From positions 2,790,001 through 2,854,000 of the forward strand of contig NZ_CP108046.1 of NCBI RefSeq assembly GCF_041435115.1: DNA of 64,000 nucleotides. The letters are read 5' to 3'. Shown in pieces: positions 17,177 to 26,158 of the stretch (its first letter is position 1; every line of letters starts with the position of its first letter). The notes below the pieces were generated by a model. That model was not told where the DNA came from and did no database searches. It was given only the letters and a program-made list of their open reading frames with translations. The position numbers and the translations under genes were made by a program. This DNA is from Streptomyces sp. NBC_00289. GTDB taxonomy: Bacteria; Actinomycetota; Actinomycetes; Streptomycetales; Streptomycetaceae.

Positions 17177-17713
17177 GTGACGACCGGAGCCACCGTCTGG
17201 CTCACGGGTCTGCCGAGTGCCGGCAAGACCACCATCGCGTACGAGCTGGCCGGCCGGCTGCGCGAGGAGGGCCACCTCGTCGAGGTGCTCGACGGCGACG
17301 AGATCCGCGAGTTCATCTCCGCGGGCCTCGGCTTCAGCCGCGAGGACCGGCACACCAACGTGCAGCGCATCGGCTTCCTCGCCGAACTGCTCGCCCGCAA
17401 CGGCGTCAAGACGCTCGTCCCGGTCATCGCCCCCTACTCCGACAGCCGCGAGGCCGTCCGCAAGCGCCACCAGGAGAGCGGGGCCGCGTACCTCGAGGTG
17501 CATGTGGCGACCCCGGTCGACGTGTGCTCCGTACGCGATGTGAAGGGGCTCTACGCCAAGCAGGCGGCGGGCGAACTGACCGGTCTCACGGGGGTCGACG
17601 ACCCCTACGAGGAGCCCGACTCGCCCGACCTGCGGATCGAGTCGCAGCACCAGACCGTGCGGGAGTCCGCGGCCGCGCTGCACGCGTTGCTCACCGAGAG
17701 GGGACTGGCATGA
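17177..17713 (+). CDS. cysC: Adenylyl-sulfate kinase
   Basis: 178 residues. It phosphorylates APS to PAPS with ATP. The Walker A is WLTGLPSAGKTT (GLPSAGKT at residues 11-18), followed by LDGDEIREFIS, the APS-binding loop LGFSREDRHTNVQRIG and VIAPYSDSREAVR. GTG 17177 has a good AGGAG six bases upstream and yields the usual family length. The in-frame ATG at 17141 overlaps the cysH stop (ATGA) and would add 12 residues, so coupled initiation there is an alternative. Its stop overlaps the cysD start. Because CysH here is an APS reductase, the PAPS product probably serves sulfotransferases. Confidence 0.93.
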   Translation: MTTGATVWLTGLPSAGKTTIAYELAGRLREEGHLVEVLDGDEIREFISAGLGFSREDRHTNVQRIGFLAELLARNGVKTLVPVIAPYSDSREAVRKRHQESGAAYLEVHVATPVDVCSVRDVKGLYAKQAAGELTGLTGVDDPYEEPDSPDLRIESQHQTVRESAAALHALLTERGLA

Positions 17714-18651
17714 CGACCGCCGCCGAGGTCAAGGGCGAGGAGGGTACGGCCGGGCCGTACGCCCTGTCCCACCTGGACGCGCTGGAGTCGGAGGCGGTGC
17801 ACATCTTCCGTGAGGTGGCGGGTGAGTTCGAGCGGCCGGTGATCCTCTTCTCCGGCGGCAAGGACTCCATCGTCATGCTGCACCTCGCGCTGAAGGCGTT
17901 CGCGCCGGCCACGGTGCCCTTCTCCCTGCTGCACGTGGACACCGGGCACAACTTCCCCGAGGTCCTCGACTACCGCGACCGTGCCGTCGCCGCACACGGG
18001 CTGCGCCTGCACGTGGCCTCGGTGCAGGACTACATCGACCGCGGTGTGCTGCGCGAGCGTCCGGACGGGACGCGCAATCCGCTGCAGACGCTGCCGCTCA
18101 CCGAGAAGATCCAGAGCGAGCGGTTCGACGCCGTCTTCGGCGGCGGTCGCCGCGACGAGGAGAAGGCCCGCGCCAAGGAACGCGTCTTCTCCCTGCGCGA
18201 CGAGTTCTCCCAGTGGGACCCGCGCCGGCAGCGGCCCGAGCTGTGGAACCTCTACAACGGACGCCACGCGCCCGGCGAACACGTCCGCGTCTTCCCCCTG
18301 TCCAACTGGACCGAGCTCGACGTCTGGCAGTACATCGCCCGGGAGAAGATCGAGCTGCCGGAGATCTACTTCGCGCACGAGCGCGAGGTGTTCCAGCGGG
18401 CCGGGATGTGGCTGACCGCCGGCGAGTGGGGCGGCCCCAAGAAGGACGAGACGGTCCAGAAGCGGCTCGTCCGCTACCGCACGGTGGGTGACATGTCGTG
18501 CACCGGCGCCGTCGACTCCGACGCCACGACGCTGGACGCCGTCATCGCCGAGATCGCGGCCTCCCGGCTGACCGAGCGCGGTGCCACGCGGGCCGACGAC
18601 AAGATGTCCGAGGCCGCGATGGAAGACCGCAAGCGCGAGGGGTACTTCTAA
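17710..18651 (+). CDS. cysD: Sulfate adenylyltransferase subunit 2
   Basis: 313 residues, the full family length. ATP-PPase fold with the pyrophosphate-binding loop VILFSGGKDSIVML (SGGKDS) and family signatures LLHVDTGHNFPEVLDYRD, AVFGGGRRDEEKARAKER and FPLSNWTELDVWQYI. It adenylates sulfate to APS in complex with the GTPase CysN. The ATG overlaps the cysC stop (ATGA), showing translational coupling. cysN follows two bases after its stop. Confidence 0.96.
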   Translation: MTTAAEVKGEEGTAGPYALSHLDALESEAVHIFREVAGEFERPVILFSGGKDSIVMLHLALKAFAPATVPFSLLHVDTGHNFPEVLDYRDRAVAAHGLRLHVASVQDYIDRGVLRERPDGTRNPLQTLPLTEKIQSERFDAVFGGGRRDEEKARAKERVFSLRDEFSQWDPRRQRPELWNLYNGRHAPGEHVRVFPLSNWTELDVWQYIAREKIELPEIYFAHEREVFQRAGMWLTAGEWGGPKKDETVQKRLVRYRTVGDMSCTGAVDSDATTLDAVIAEIAASRLTERGATRADDKMSEAAMEDRKREGYF

Positions 18652-18653
18652 CC

Positions 18654-20000
18654 ATGACCAGCACCACCGAGCCGCTGCCGCTCGAGCAGCTGACGGAGAC
18701 CACCCTGCTGCGGTTCGCCACCGCCGGGTCCGTCGACGACGGCAAGTCCACCCTCGTGGGCCGCCTGCTGCACGACTCCAAGTCGGTCCTCACCGACCAG
18801 CTGGAGGCCGTGCAGCGCGTGTCCGCCAGCCGTGGCCAGGAGGGTCCCGACCTCGCGCTGCTCACCGACGGCCTGCGGGCCGAGCGTGAGCAGGGCATCA
18901 CGATCGACGTCGCCTACCGCTACTTCGCGACCCCGCGACGCCGGTTCATCCTCGCCGACACACCCGGCCACGTGCAGTACACCCGCAACATGGTGACGGG
19001 TGCCTCCACGGCCGAGCTGACGGTGGTCCTGGTCGACGCCCGCAACGGCGTCGTGGAGCAGACCCGCCGGCACGCCGCGATCGCCGCCCTGCTGCGCGTC
19101 CCGCACGTGGTCCTCGCCGTCAACAAGATGGACCTCGTCGAGTACCGGGAGTCCGTGTTCGCCGCGATCGCCGAGGAGTTCACGGCGTACGCGACCGAAC
19201 TCGGTGTCCCGGAGGTCACCGCGATCCCGATCTCGGCGCTGGCCGGCGACAACGTGGTGGAGCCGTCCGCGAACATGGACTGGTACGGCGGGCCGACCTT
19301 CCTGGAGCACCTGGAGTCCGTCCCGGTCACCCACGACCTGTCGCACTGCCACGCGCGGCTGCCCGTGCAGTACGTGATCCGGCCGCAGACCGCCGAACAC
19401 CCCGACTACCGGGGCTACGCGGGCCAGATCGCGGCCGGTTCCTTCCGCGTCGGCGAGGAGGTCACCGTCCTGCCCTCGGGCCGCGCCTCCAGGATCGCCG
19501 CGATCGACCTGCTGGGCGAGCCGGTCGACATCGCCTGGACCACGCAGTCGGTGACCGTGCTGCTGGAGAGCGACATCGACATCTCGCGCGGCGACCTGAT
19601 CGTGCCCAGCAAGGACGCCCCGCCGACCACCCAGGACGTCGAGGCGACCGTCTGCCACGTCGCCGACGCGCCGCTCACCGTCGGCCACCGTGTGCTCCTC
19701 AAGCACGGCACCCGCACGGTCAAGGCGATCGTCAAGGACATCCCGTCCCGTCTCACGCTCGACGACCTGTCCCTGCACCCGCACCCGGGACAGCTCGTCG
19801 CCAACGACATCGGCCGGGTGAAGATCCGCACCGCCGAGCCGCTGCCGGTCGACTCCTACGCCGACTCGCGCCGCACCGGCTCGTTCATCCTGATCGACCC
19901 GAGCGACGGCACCACGCTGACCGCCGGCATGGTCGGCGAGTCGTTCGCGTCCCCCGAGCCCGTCAAGGACGCGGCCGAGGACGACGGGTGGGACTTCTGA
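18654..20000 (+). CDS. cysN: Sulfate adenylyltransferase subunit 1 (GTPase)
   Basis: 448 residues. EF-Tu-like GTPase that drives sulfate adenylation by CysD through GTP hydrolysis. Motifs are GSVDDGKSTLVGRLL (G1), EREQGITIDVAYRYF (G2), ADTPGHVQYTRNM (G3) and VLAVNKMDLVEY (G4), then two beta-barrel domains. It is not fused to an APS kinase; CysC is separate here. Start ATG 18654, two bases after cysD. Length is normal. Confidence 0.96.
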   Translation: MTSTTEPLPLEQLTETTLLRFATAGSVDDGKSTLVGRLLHDSKSVLTDQLEAVQRVSASRGQEGPDLALLTDGLRAEREQGITIDVAYRYFATPRRRFILADTPGHVQYTRNMVTGASTAELTVVLVDARNGVVEQTRRHAAIAALLRVPHVVLAVNKMDLVEYRESVFAAIAEEFTAYATELGVPEVTAIPISALAGDNVVEPSANMDWYGGPTFLEHLESVPVTHDLSHCHARLPVQYVIRPQTAEHPDYRGYAGQIAAGSFRVGEEVTVLPSGRASRIAAIDLLGEPVDIAWTTQSVTVLLESDIDISRGDLIVPSKDAPPTTQDVEATVCHVADAPLTVGHRVLLKHGTRTVKAIVKDIPSRLTLDDLSLHPHPGQLVANDIGRVKIRTAEPLPVDSYADSRRTGSFILIDPSDGTTLTAGMVGESFASPEPVKDAAEDDGWDF

Positions 20001-20001
20001 C

Positions 20002-20106
20002 ATGAACTCCGTCGACTTCTACTCCACGTTCGCGAAGGAGGGCGGCCGCGTCGGCAGCGGCGCCCTCGGCAGCGGGCAGGGCGGAGTCGCGCGATGTGCG
20101 CGATGA
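20002..20106 (+). CDS. Possible 34-residue peptide between cysN and the sulfonate transporter
   Basis: An ATG one base after the cysN stop opens a 34-codon frame (MNSVDFYSTFAKEGGRVGSG, ending GGVARCAR). The near-contact with cysN would permit coupled translation, and the first dozen residues do not look like random GC-rich frame. The tail is Gly/Arg-rich and unconvincing. It may be a real small protein, a remnant of a longer gene or chance. No family recognised. Confidence 0.3.
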   Translation: MNSVDFYSTFAKEGGRVGSGALGSGQGGVARCAR

Positions 20107-20231
20107 CGTACGCGCACCGCTTGCGCGCCCTGTCCCCCCACCCGACGTCCCGGTTGCGACGAAGACCTGCCGACCTCCCGGCCACGACCTGAAACACCGT
20201 GACCGCCGGGCCAACGAGAGGAACACCTCCC

Positions 20232-21344
20232 GTGCCTGTCAACCGCTCCACTCTCCTTCGCCGTGGCATCGCCGTGGTCGCCGCACTCCCCCTTCTGACG
20301 CTCGCCGCCTGCGGTTACGGGTCGGACTCGAAGGACACCGACTCGAACGCGAAGGTCGCCGCCGGGTCGAAGAAGATCGACGGACTCGACTCCGTGAAGA
20401 TCGGCTACTTCGGCAACCTGACCCACGCCACCGCGCTGGTCGGCAACCAGAAGGGCTTCTTCCAGAAGGAGCTCGGCGCCACCGCCGCGAAGTACCAGAT
20501 CTTCAACGCCGGCCCCTCCGAGATCGAGGCGCTGAACTCCGGTGCCATCGACATCGGCTGGATCGGCCCCTCCCCGTCGATCAACGGCTACACCAAGTCG
20601 GACGGCAAGAACCTCCGCATCATCGGCGGCTCGGCCTCCGGCGGCGTGAAGCTCGTGGTCAACCCGAAGAAGATCAAGTCCCTGAAGGACGTCAAGGGCA
20701 AGAAGATCGCCACCCCGCAGCTCGGCAACACGCAGGACGTGGCGTTCCTCAACTGGATCGCGGACCAGGGCTGGAAGGTCGACGCGGAGAGCGGCAAGGG
20801 TGACGTCTCGGTCGTCCGCACCGACAACAAGGTGACCCCGGACGCCTACAAGGCCGGTTCCATCGACGGCGCCTGGGTGCCGGAGCCGACCGCGTCCAAG
20901 CTGGTCGCCGAGGGTGCGAAGGTGCTGCTCGACGAGGCGGACCTGTGGCCGGACAAGAAGTTCGTGATCACGAACATCATCGTGTCGCAGAAGTTCCTCA
21001 AGGAGCACCCGAAGGCCGTCGAGGCGGTGCTGAAGGCCTCGGTCGACACCAACAAGTGGATCAACGCCAACCCGGACGAGGCGAAGGCCGCGGCGAACAA
21101 GCAGCTGGAGACGGACTCCGGCAAGGCGCTGCCGGCGGAGGTCCTGGACCCGGCGTGGAAGTCCATCCAGATCACCAACGACCCGCTGGCCTCCACCCTC
21201 AACACCGAGGCGGAGCACGCGGTCAAGGCCGGTCTGCTGGAAAACCCGAAGCTGGACGGCATCTATGACCTCACGCTCCTGAACAAGGTCCTCGCGGCCG
21301 CGGGCGAGAGCAAGGTCGACGACGCCGGTCTCGGCGTCAAGTAA
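20232..21344 (+). CDS. ssuA: Aliphatic sulfonate/taurine ABC transporter substrate-binding lipoprotein
   Basis: 370 residues. Lipoprotein signal with lipobox LTLAAC after the basic STLLRRG. The mature part is an NMT1/SsuA-type solute-binding protein: VKIGYFGNLTHATALVGNQ, FNAGPSEIEALNSGAIDIGW, DVKGKKIATPQLGNTQDVAF and GSIDGAWVPEPTASKLVAEG. It captures organosulfur compounds outside the membrane for the ATPase and permease encoded next. Start GTG 20232 has AGAGGAA upstream; the longer frame from 20199 lacks such a site. Placement in the cys operon supports a sulfur substrate; the exact sulfonate is unknown. Confidence 0.9.
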   Translation: MPVNRSTLLRRGIAVVAALPLLTLAACGYGSDSKDTDSNAKVAAGSKKIDGLDSVKIGYFGNLTHATALVGNQKGFFQKELGATAAKYQIFNAGPSEIEALNSGAIDIGWIGPSPSINGYTKSDGKNLRIIGGSASGGVKLVVNPKKIKSLKDVKGKKIATPQLGNTQDVAFLNWIADQGWKVDAESGKGDVSVVRTDNKVTPDAYKAGSIDGAWVPEPTASKLVAEGAKVLLDEADLWPDKKFVITNIIVSQKFLKEHPKAVEAVLKASVDTNKWINANPDEAKAAANKQLETDSGKALPAEVLDPAWKSIQITNDPLASTLNTEAEHAVKAGLLENPKLDGIYDLTLLNKVLAAAGESKVDDAGLGVK

Positions 21345-21380
21345 GCCCGGACACCGATGAGTTCCCAGGAGGTGACGACC

Positions 21381-22166
21381 ATGGCGACAACCTTTGCCAA
21401 GGCCGACGACATCACGTCGGTGGAGCATGCCGCCCGCATCGAGCACGTCTCGAAGTCCTTCGGCGGGCCGGCCGGACAGCAGCTCGTCCTCGACGACATC
21501 ACGCTGGATGTGGCGCCGGGTGAGTTCGTCACCCTCCTGGGGGCCTCGGGGTGCGGCAAGTCGACGCTGCTCAACCTGGTGGCGGGTCTGGACGACCCGT
21601 CCTCGGGCAGCATCACGACCCAGGGGCGCCCGGCCCTGATGTTCCAGGAGCACGCCCTCTTCCCGTGGCTGACCGCGGGCAGGAACATCGAACTCGCCCT
21701 GCGGCTGGGCGGGGTGGCGAAGAACGAGCGGCGCGGCCGGGCCGAGGAGCTGCTCGAACTCGTCCGGCTGAAGGGCTCGTACGGCAAGCGGGTGCACGAG
21801 CTGTCCGGCGGCATGCGCCAGCGCGTGGCACTGGCGCGGGCGCTCGCGCAGGACAGCCGGCTGCTGCTGATGGACGAACCGTTCGCGGCGCTGGACGCCA
21901 TCACCCGGGACGTGCTGCACGACGAGCTGACCCGGATCTGGACGGAGACCGGTGTGTCGGTCCTGTTCGTCACGCACAACGTGCGGGAGGCGGTCCGCCT
22001 CGCGCAGCGTGTGGTGCTGCTGTCCTCCCGGCCGGGCCGGGTGGCGCGCGAGTGGACCGTGGACATTCCGCAGCCGCGTCGCATCGAGGACGCCCCCGTG
22101 GCCGAGCTGTCACTCGAGATCACCGAAGAACTGCGTGGGGAGATCCGCCGTCATGGCCAGCACTGA
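21381..22166 (+). CDS. ssuB: Sulfonate ABC transporter ATP-binding protein
   Basis: 261 residues. A complete ABC ATPase: Walker A LLGASGCGKSTLLNL, Q-loop LMFQEHALFPWLT, signature ELSGGMRQRVALARAL, Walker B LLLMDEPFAALDA and the H-loop FVTHNVREAVRLA. Sequence and order match SsuB/TauB. ATG 21381 sits six bases after a near-perfect AGGAGGTG. An upstream in-frame ATG at 21357 is weaker. The 3' end overlaps ssuC by 14 bases. It powers uptake through SsuC. Confidence 0.92.
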   Translation: MATTFAKADDITSVEHAARIEHVSKSFGGPAGQQLVLDDITLDVAPGEFVTLLGASGCGKSTLLNLVAGLDDPSSGSITTQGRPALMFQEHALFPWLTAGRNIELALRLGGVAKNERRGRAEELLELVRLKGSYGKRVHELSGGMRQRVALARALAQDSRLLLMDEPFAALDAITRDVLHDELTRIWTETGVSVLFVTHNVREAVRLAQRVVLLSSRPGRVAREWTVDIPQPRRIEDAPVAELSLEITEELRGEIRRHGQH

Positions 22167-23064
22167 GACCACCGACACGCCGGCGGACGCTCCCGTCAAG
22201 GACGGCTCCGGCCTCGGCGGCCTGGAGGCGGGCCTCGACGCGCTGGAGAGCTCGGCCGGGGCTCGGACGCCCTTCCGGCAGACCTTCCGCGAGAAGATCT
22301 TTCCGCCGATCGTCGCGGTCGTCGTCGTGCTGGTCGTCTGGCAGGCGCTGATCTCCTTCAAGATCGTCGACGATCCCACCAAGCTGCCCTCCCCGGCGGA
22401 CGTGGGCGGCGAGTTCAAGGACGCCTGGCTGGAGGGCAAGCTCCTCGGCTACATCTGGACCAGCGTCTCGCGCGGTCTGCTCGGCTTCCTGTTCGCGCTG
22501 GCCATCGGCACTCCGCTCGGCCTGCTGGTGGCCCGGGTGAAGTTCGTGCGCGCGGCCATCGGTCCGGTGCTGTCGGGTCTGCAGTCGCTGCCGTCGGTGG
22601 CGTGGGTGCCGCCGGCCGTGATCTGGCTCGGTCTGAACAACTCGATGATGTACGCGGTGATCCTGCTAGGCGCGGTCCCGTCCATCGCCAACGGTCTCGT
22701 CTCCGGCATCGACCAGGTGCCGCCGCTGTATCTGCGGGCGGGCCGCACGATGGGTGCGACGGGGCTGAAGGGCGCCTGGCACATCGTCATGCCGGCCGCG
22801 CTGCCGGGCTATCTCGCGGGTCTGAAGCAGGGCTGGGCGTTCTCCTGGCGCTCGCTGATGGCGGCGGAGATCATCGCCTCCTCGCCGGACCTGGGCATCG
22901 GCCTGGGCGCACTGCTGGAGAACGGCCGCAACGCCAGCTCGATGCCCATGGTGTTCGAGGCCATCTTCCTGATCCTGTTCGTCGGTATCGCCATCGACCT
23001 GCTGATCTTCAGTCCGCTGGAGCGGCGGGTGCTGCGCGGCCGCGGTCTGCTGGTGAAGAGCTGA
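22153..23064 (+). CDS. ssuC: Sulfonate ABC transporter permease
   Basis: 303 residues. About six membrane helices (for example IVAVVVVLVVWQALISF and GLLGFLFALAIGTPLGLLVA) and the BPD_transp_1 EAA-type loop (LRAGRTMGATGLKGAWHIVM, then PAALPGYLAGLK) that contacts SsuB. A ~50-residue acidic, Thr-rich cytosolic extension precedes the first helix. The start overlaps the ssuB end. The sirohydrochlorin chelatase gene starts six bases after it, so all belong to one operon. Confidence 0.92.
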   Translation: MASTETTDTPADAPVKDGSGLGGLEAGLDALESSAGARTPFRQTFREKIFPPIVAVVVVLVVWQALISFKIVDDPTKLPSPADVGGEFKDAWLEGKLLGYIWTSVSRGLLGFLFALAIGTPLGLLVARVKFVRAAIGPVLSGLQSLPSVAWVPPAVIWLGLNNSMMYAVILLGAVPSIANGLVSGIDQVPPLYLRAGRTMGATGLKGAWHIVMPAALPGYLAGLKQGWAFSWRSLMAAEIIASSPDLGIGLGALLENGRNASSMPMVFEAIFLILFVGIAIDLLIFSPLERRVLRGRGLLVKS

Positions 23065-23070
23065 AGTCCC

Positions 23071-23820
23071 ATGAACAACAAGCCGGTTCGTCCCGTCCTC
23101 GTGGTGATAGCCCACGGCAGCCGCGACCCGCGGCACGCGGCGACCGTGCACGCCCTGGTGCGGCGGGTACGGTCGCTGCGGCCCGGGCTGCGTGTGGAGA
23201 CCGGCTTCCTGGACTTCAACGTTCCCTCCGTGCAGGGGGTGTTGGAGTCCCTCGCGGCGGAAGGCGTACGTGACGTGGTGGCCCTTCCGCTGCTGCTGAC
23301 CCGCGCGTTCCACGCCAAGGCGGACATCCCCGCCGTACTGCGGGACGCGCCGCCGCGGCTGCGCATCCGGCAGGCGGAGGTGCTCGGCCCGTCGCCGCTG
23401 CTGCTGTCGACGCTCGAACGCCGGCTGTACGAGGCGGGGTTGACGCCGGCCGACAAGCCGTCGACCGGTGTGGTGCTGGCCTCGGCGGGCTCCACCGACC
23501 CGGAGGCGATCGCCGTGATCGACGGCCTCGCGCGGGAGTGGCGGCGCACCGGCTGGCGCGCCGTGCGGCCCGCGTTCGCCTCCGCCGCCCTCCCCCGCAC
23601 AGAGGACGCGGTCCGCGAACTGCGGGCGCTCGGCTGCTCCCGTGTCGCCGTCGCGCCCTACGTCCTGGCCCCGGGCTTCCTCCCGGACCGCATCGCCCGG
23701 GGCGCGGCCGACGCGGACGTGGTCGCCGACGTACTCGGTGCGGCGCCGGAGGTGGCGCGGGTACTGCTCCGGCGCTACGACGCGGCGCGGGCGCCGGTGC
23801 TCGCGGCGGTCGGCGCCTGA
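23071..23820 (+). CDS. Sirohydrochlorin chelatase (CbiX/SirB-like)
   Basis: 249 residues with two chelatase half-repeats: LVVIAHGSRDPRHAATVHAL with the metal-binding His, and VALPLLLTRAFHAKADIPAV, then VVLASAGSTDPEAIAVI and VAPYVLAPGFLPDRI. Such enzymes insert Fe2+ into sirohydrochlorin to make siroheme, the cofactor of the sulfite reductase at the start of this operon. Cobalt insertion is chemically possible, but the context favours iron. Start ATG 23071, six bases after ssuC. Last gene of the operon. Confidence 0.9.
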   Translation: MNNKPVRPVLVVIAHGSRDPRHAATVHALVRRVRSLRPGLRVETGFLDFNVPSVQGVLESLAAEGVRDVVALPLLLTRAFHAKADIPAVLRDAPPRLRIRQAEVLGPSPLLLSTLERRLYEAGLTPADKPSTGVVLASAGSTDPEAIAVIDGLAREWRRTGWRAVRPAFASAALPRTEDAVRELRALGCSRVAVAPYVLAPGFLPDRIARGAADADVVADVLGAAPEVARVLLRRYDAARAPVLAAVGA

Positions 23821-23924
23821 CGGTACGGCCCGTCAGCGGGCCCACGTCCGCGCGTCCCCGACGATCGGGGGGTCCAGCGACGGGTGTGTCGAAGCCGTCC
23901 TTCGGCTCTTCGGGTCGGGGGCGA

Positions 23925-24524
23925 CTACGGGCCGAGGGTTGCCCCGGCCGGGCGCGGGTCCCGTCCACTGGCCGCGAGGGCGCGCTCGAACGTGGGGGCG
24001 TCGGCCGGCACGGGTACCGGGGCGGCGAAACCGTCGTACTGGCGGTAGAGGTCGCCGTGTGTCTCGACCACGTCGAGGACGAGGCGGGCCGCGCCTTCCG
24101 ACACGTGGAACTCCTGGCCGGTGGACGTGGCGACGTCCCAGCCGTGCACCGCGAGTTCCTTGATGATCATCGAGAGGAGTTCGGCGGCGGGCATCGACGC
24201 CATGCCCAGGTCCACCTCGCCCTCCCACGCCCCGGGGTCCGCCCAGGCCGCGACCGCGCGGTCCAGCTGGGCCGCGTAGGCCTCGGCCCAGTCCGGGTCG
24301 GCGGTGAAGTCCCGGGCCGTGAGTTCCTCGGACAGCTGCCTGCGCAGGGCCCGGTGTTCCAGGCCGTGCGAGGTGTACAGGACCCAGTGGTTGACGAGGG
24401 CGCGGACGTCCCAGTCGGGGCAGTGGGTCGGGTCGCCGAGCTGTGCCGCCGTGACACCGCGGGCGACGCGCGCCGCCTCGGCGGCGCATTCGGTCAGATA
24501 CGGGTACAGGTCGTCCTTGTTCAT
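23925..24524 (-). CDS. TIGR03086-type metal-binding (DinB/MDMPI fold) protein
   Basis: 199 residues. The N-terminal helical bundle with PTHCPDWDVRALVNHWV and the later ELAVHGWDVAT carries the three-histidine metal site typical of the DinB/mycothiol-dependent maleylpyruvate isomerase superfamily. Such proteins often use mycothiol in detoxification. The specific reaction is unknown. Start ATG 24524; TAGCGT ends six bases before it and there is no Shine-Dalgarno, so it is probably leaderless. Cytosolic. Confidence 0.85.
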   Translation of the reverse strand: MNKDDLYPYLTECAAEAARVARGVTAAQLGDPTHCPDWDVRALVNHWVLYTSHGLEHRALRRQLSEELTARDFTADPDWAEAYAAQLDRAVAAWADPGAWEGEVDLGMASMPAAELLSMIIKELAVHGWDVATSTGQEFHVSEGAARLVLDVVETHGDLYRQYDGFAAPVPVPADAPTFERALAASGRDPRPAGATLGP

Positions 24525-24549
24525 GCCCTCACGCTAGGGAGGCCGCCGC

Positions 24550-25572
24550 TCAGGACTCTTGAAGAAACGCGACAGCCTCGTCGGCCAGCCGCAGCAGTTC
24601 GTCCACCGGCATCGAGCCGGCCGGCCGCCGCTCCCGCGCGAAGGTGTTCGCGAGGTGCTGCAACAGCTCGTTCAGCGGGGTCGGTACGCCGTGCAGGCGA
24701 CCGAGGAGGACGATCTCGCCGTTGAGGTGGTCGGCCTCGATCGTGCCGGTGCCGCGGACCAGGGACTGCCAGGAGGAGCCCCCGCCGCGTGCCGGGCCGT
24801 CCGGCGGGACCAGCGTGACCTTGTCCCCGCGCGCCGCCCGCTGCTCCTCGGCGCTCGCGTACGCGATCCCGGCAGCGGCGAGCACGGCCTCGCCCTCCGC
24901 CCGCACCCGCGCGTTCAGCGCCGCCGCCTCCTCGCCGTCGACCGGCCCGGTCACGGCCTCGACGGCGTTGCCCAGGTTGGACAGCAGCTTGGCGTACTGC
25001 CAGCGCTGCACGTCCGGCACGACCGGCGCCTCGAACCTCGACTTCTCCAGGTCGGCGGCGATCAGCCGGGCGGTCTCGTCCGTGCCGCCGGGGGTACGGC
25101 CGAGGTGGAGGATGCCGGTGAGCGGGGTGCCCGTGGCACTGACGGCGCCCGGTTCGAGGTAGGTCGCGGGCAGCCAGACGCAGACGCCGTACACCCGCCG
25201 GAAGCGGCGCAGGGCCAGACGTGCGCTCTCCACGCCGTTCTGCGCGCACAGCAGCGGCAGCCGCTCGGCGGCGATGCCCCCGCCCTCGACCGGCGCCGGC
25301 CCCCACGCCTGGAGGGCGGCCTCGCTGTCCTGCGTCTTGACGGCGAGGACGAGGACGTCGTCGCTCCGCAACGTCCCGAGCGCGCCCGGTCCGTCGACCG
25401 TCGGCAGTCGGTGGGTGAACTCCCCGTCGGGCACGGTCAGCCGCAGTCCGCCGTCCCGCAGCGCCGCGTACTGGGCGCCGCGCGCGACCAGGACGACCTC
25501 GTGGCCCGAGCCCGCGAGCCGTCCGCCGATGGTGCCGCCGACCGCCCCTGCTCCGATGATGATGTAGCGCAT
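24550..25572 (-). CDS. Ketopantoate reductase family protein (ApbA/PanE-like)
   Basis: 340 residues. N-terminal Rossmann motif MRYIIIGAGAVGGTIGGRLA, then DDVLVLAVKTQDSEAAL, LLCAQNGVESARL and the PanE C-terminal helix with KLLSNLGNAVEAVTG. True PanE reduces ketopantoate with NADPH for coenzyme A. Many actinobacterial paralogues of this family act on other 2-oxo acids, so I leave out the symbol. A small hairpin-like GGGAGGCTCCTCCC lies just before the start and includes the ribosome site. It runs toward the TIGR03086 gene, with 25 bases between them. Confidence 0.85.
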   Translation of the reverse strand: MRYIIIGAGAVGGTIGGRLAGSGHEVVLVARGAQYAALRDGGLRLTVPDGEFTHRLPTVDGPGALGTLRSDDVLVLAVKTQDSEAALQAWGPAPVEGGGIAAERLPLLCAQNGVESARLALRRFRRVYGVCVWLPATYLEPGAVSATGTPLTGILHLGRTPGGTDETARLIAADLEKSRFEAPVVPDVQRWQYAKLLSNLGNAVEAVTGPVDGEEAAALNARVRAEGEAVLAAAGIAYASAEEQRAARGDKVTLVPPDGPARGGGSSWQSLVRGTGTIEADHLNGEIVLLGRLHGVPTPLNELLQHLANTFARERRPAGSMPVDELLRLADEAVAFLQES

Positions 25573-25606
25573 GGGAGGAGCCTCCCACAGGCGTGTGTAC
25601 GCGCCA

Positions 25607-26158
25607 TCAAACGGGCCGGGTCATCTCCACGAGCTTCAGGACGGTGTTCCAGTTGCGGCTGGTGGCGATCAGGCCCTTGGTGATCCGGGGCTTGGAGAGC
25701 TGTTCGGCGAGTTTGGAGCGGCCCAGGCCGTCGGGCGCGTACAGGTAGAGCGCGCGGTCGCCGAGCCTGAAGTCCTCCGGAAGGTGGGCGGCCCGGTCGA
25801 TGCCCGCGAACCGCTCGGCGTCGACGGGCTCGGAGTAGTACGTGACGTGGAGCTGTCTGGGCTCCAGGTCGGCGGCCGGGAAGGGACACTCCTCGGCTAT
25901 CGCCTTCAGGTAGACGTGGTCGCGCACGATGACGTCGACGGTGAAACCGAAGCGCTTCTCGATCGCCTGCCGGAGCTCGCCGGCCAGGGACTCCTCGTCG
26001 CCGTGGGCGCTCGCGAAGACGGCCTGGCCGCTCTGCAGGTAGGTGCGTACGTCGTCGTATTCCAGGGTCTGCATGACCGCGCGCAGTTCGGCCATGGGGA
26101 CCTTCTTGTTGCCACCCACGTTGATCCCGCGCAACAGCGCCGCGTACGTCGTCGTCAT
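25607..26158 (-). CDS. DUF1697-family protein
   Basis: 183 residues with the typical DUF1697 beginning (YAALLRGINVGGNKKVPMAE), followed by VRTYLQSGQAVFAS and ending ITKGLIATSRNWNTVLKLVE, where the RNWNTV motif is diagnostic. The function of the family is unknown. Start ATG 26158; TATGGT lies six bases upstream with no ribosome site, so it is probably leaderless. The next gene downstream on the same strand is the ketopantoate-reductase-like gene. Confidence 0.9.
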   Translation of the reverse strand: MTTTYAALLRGINVGGNKKVPMAELRAVMQTLEYDDVRTYLQSGQAVFASAHGDEESLAGELRQAIEKRFGFTVDVIVRDHVYLKAIAEECPFPAADLEPRQLHVTYYSEPVDAERFAGIDRAAHLPEDFRLGDRALYLYAPDGLGRSKLAEQLSKPRITKGLIATSRNWNTVLKLVEMTRPV

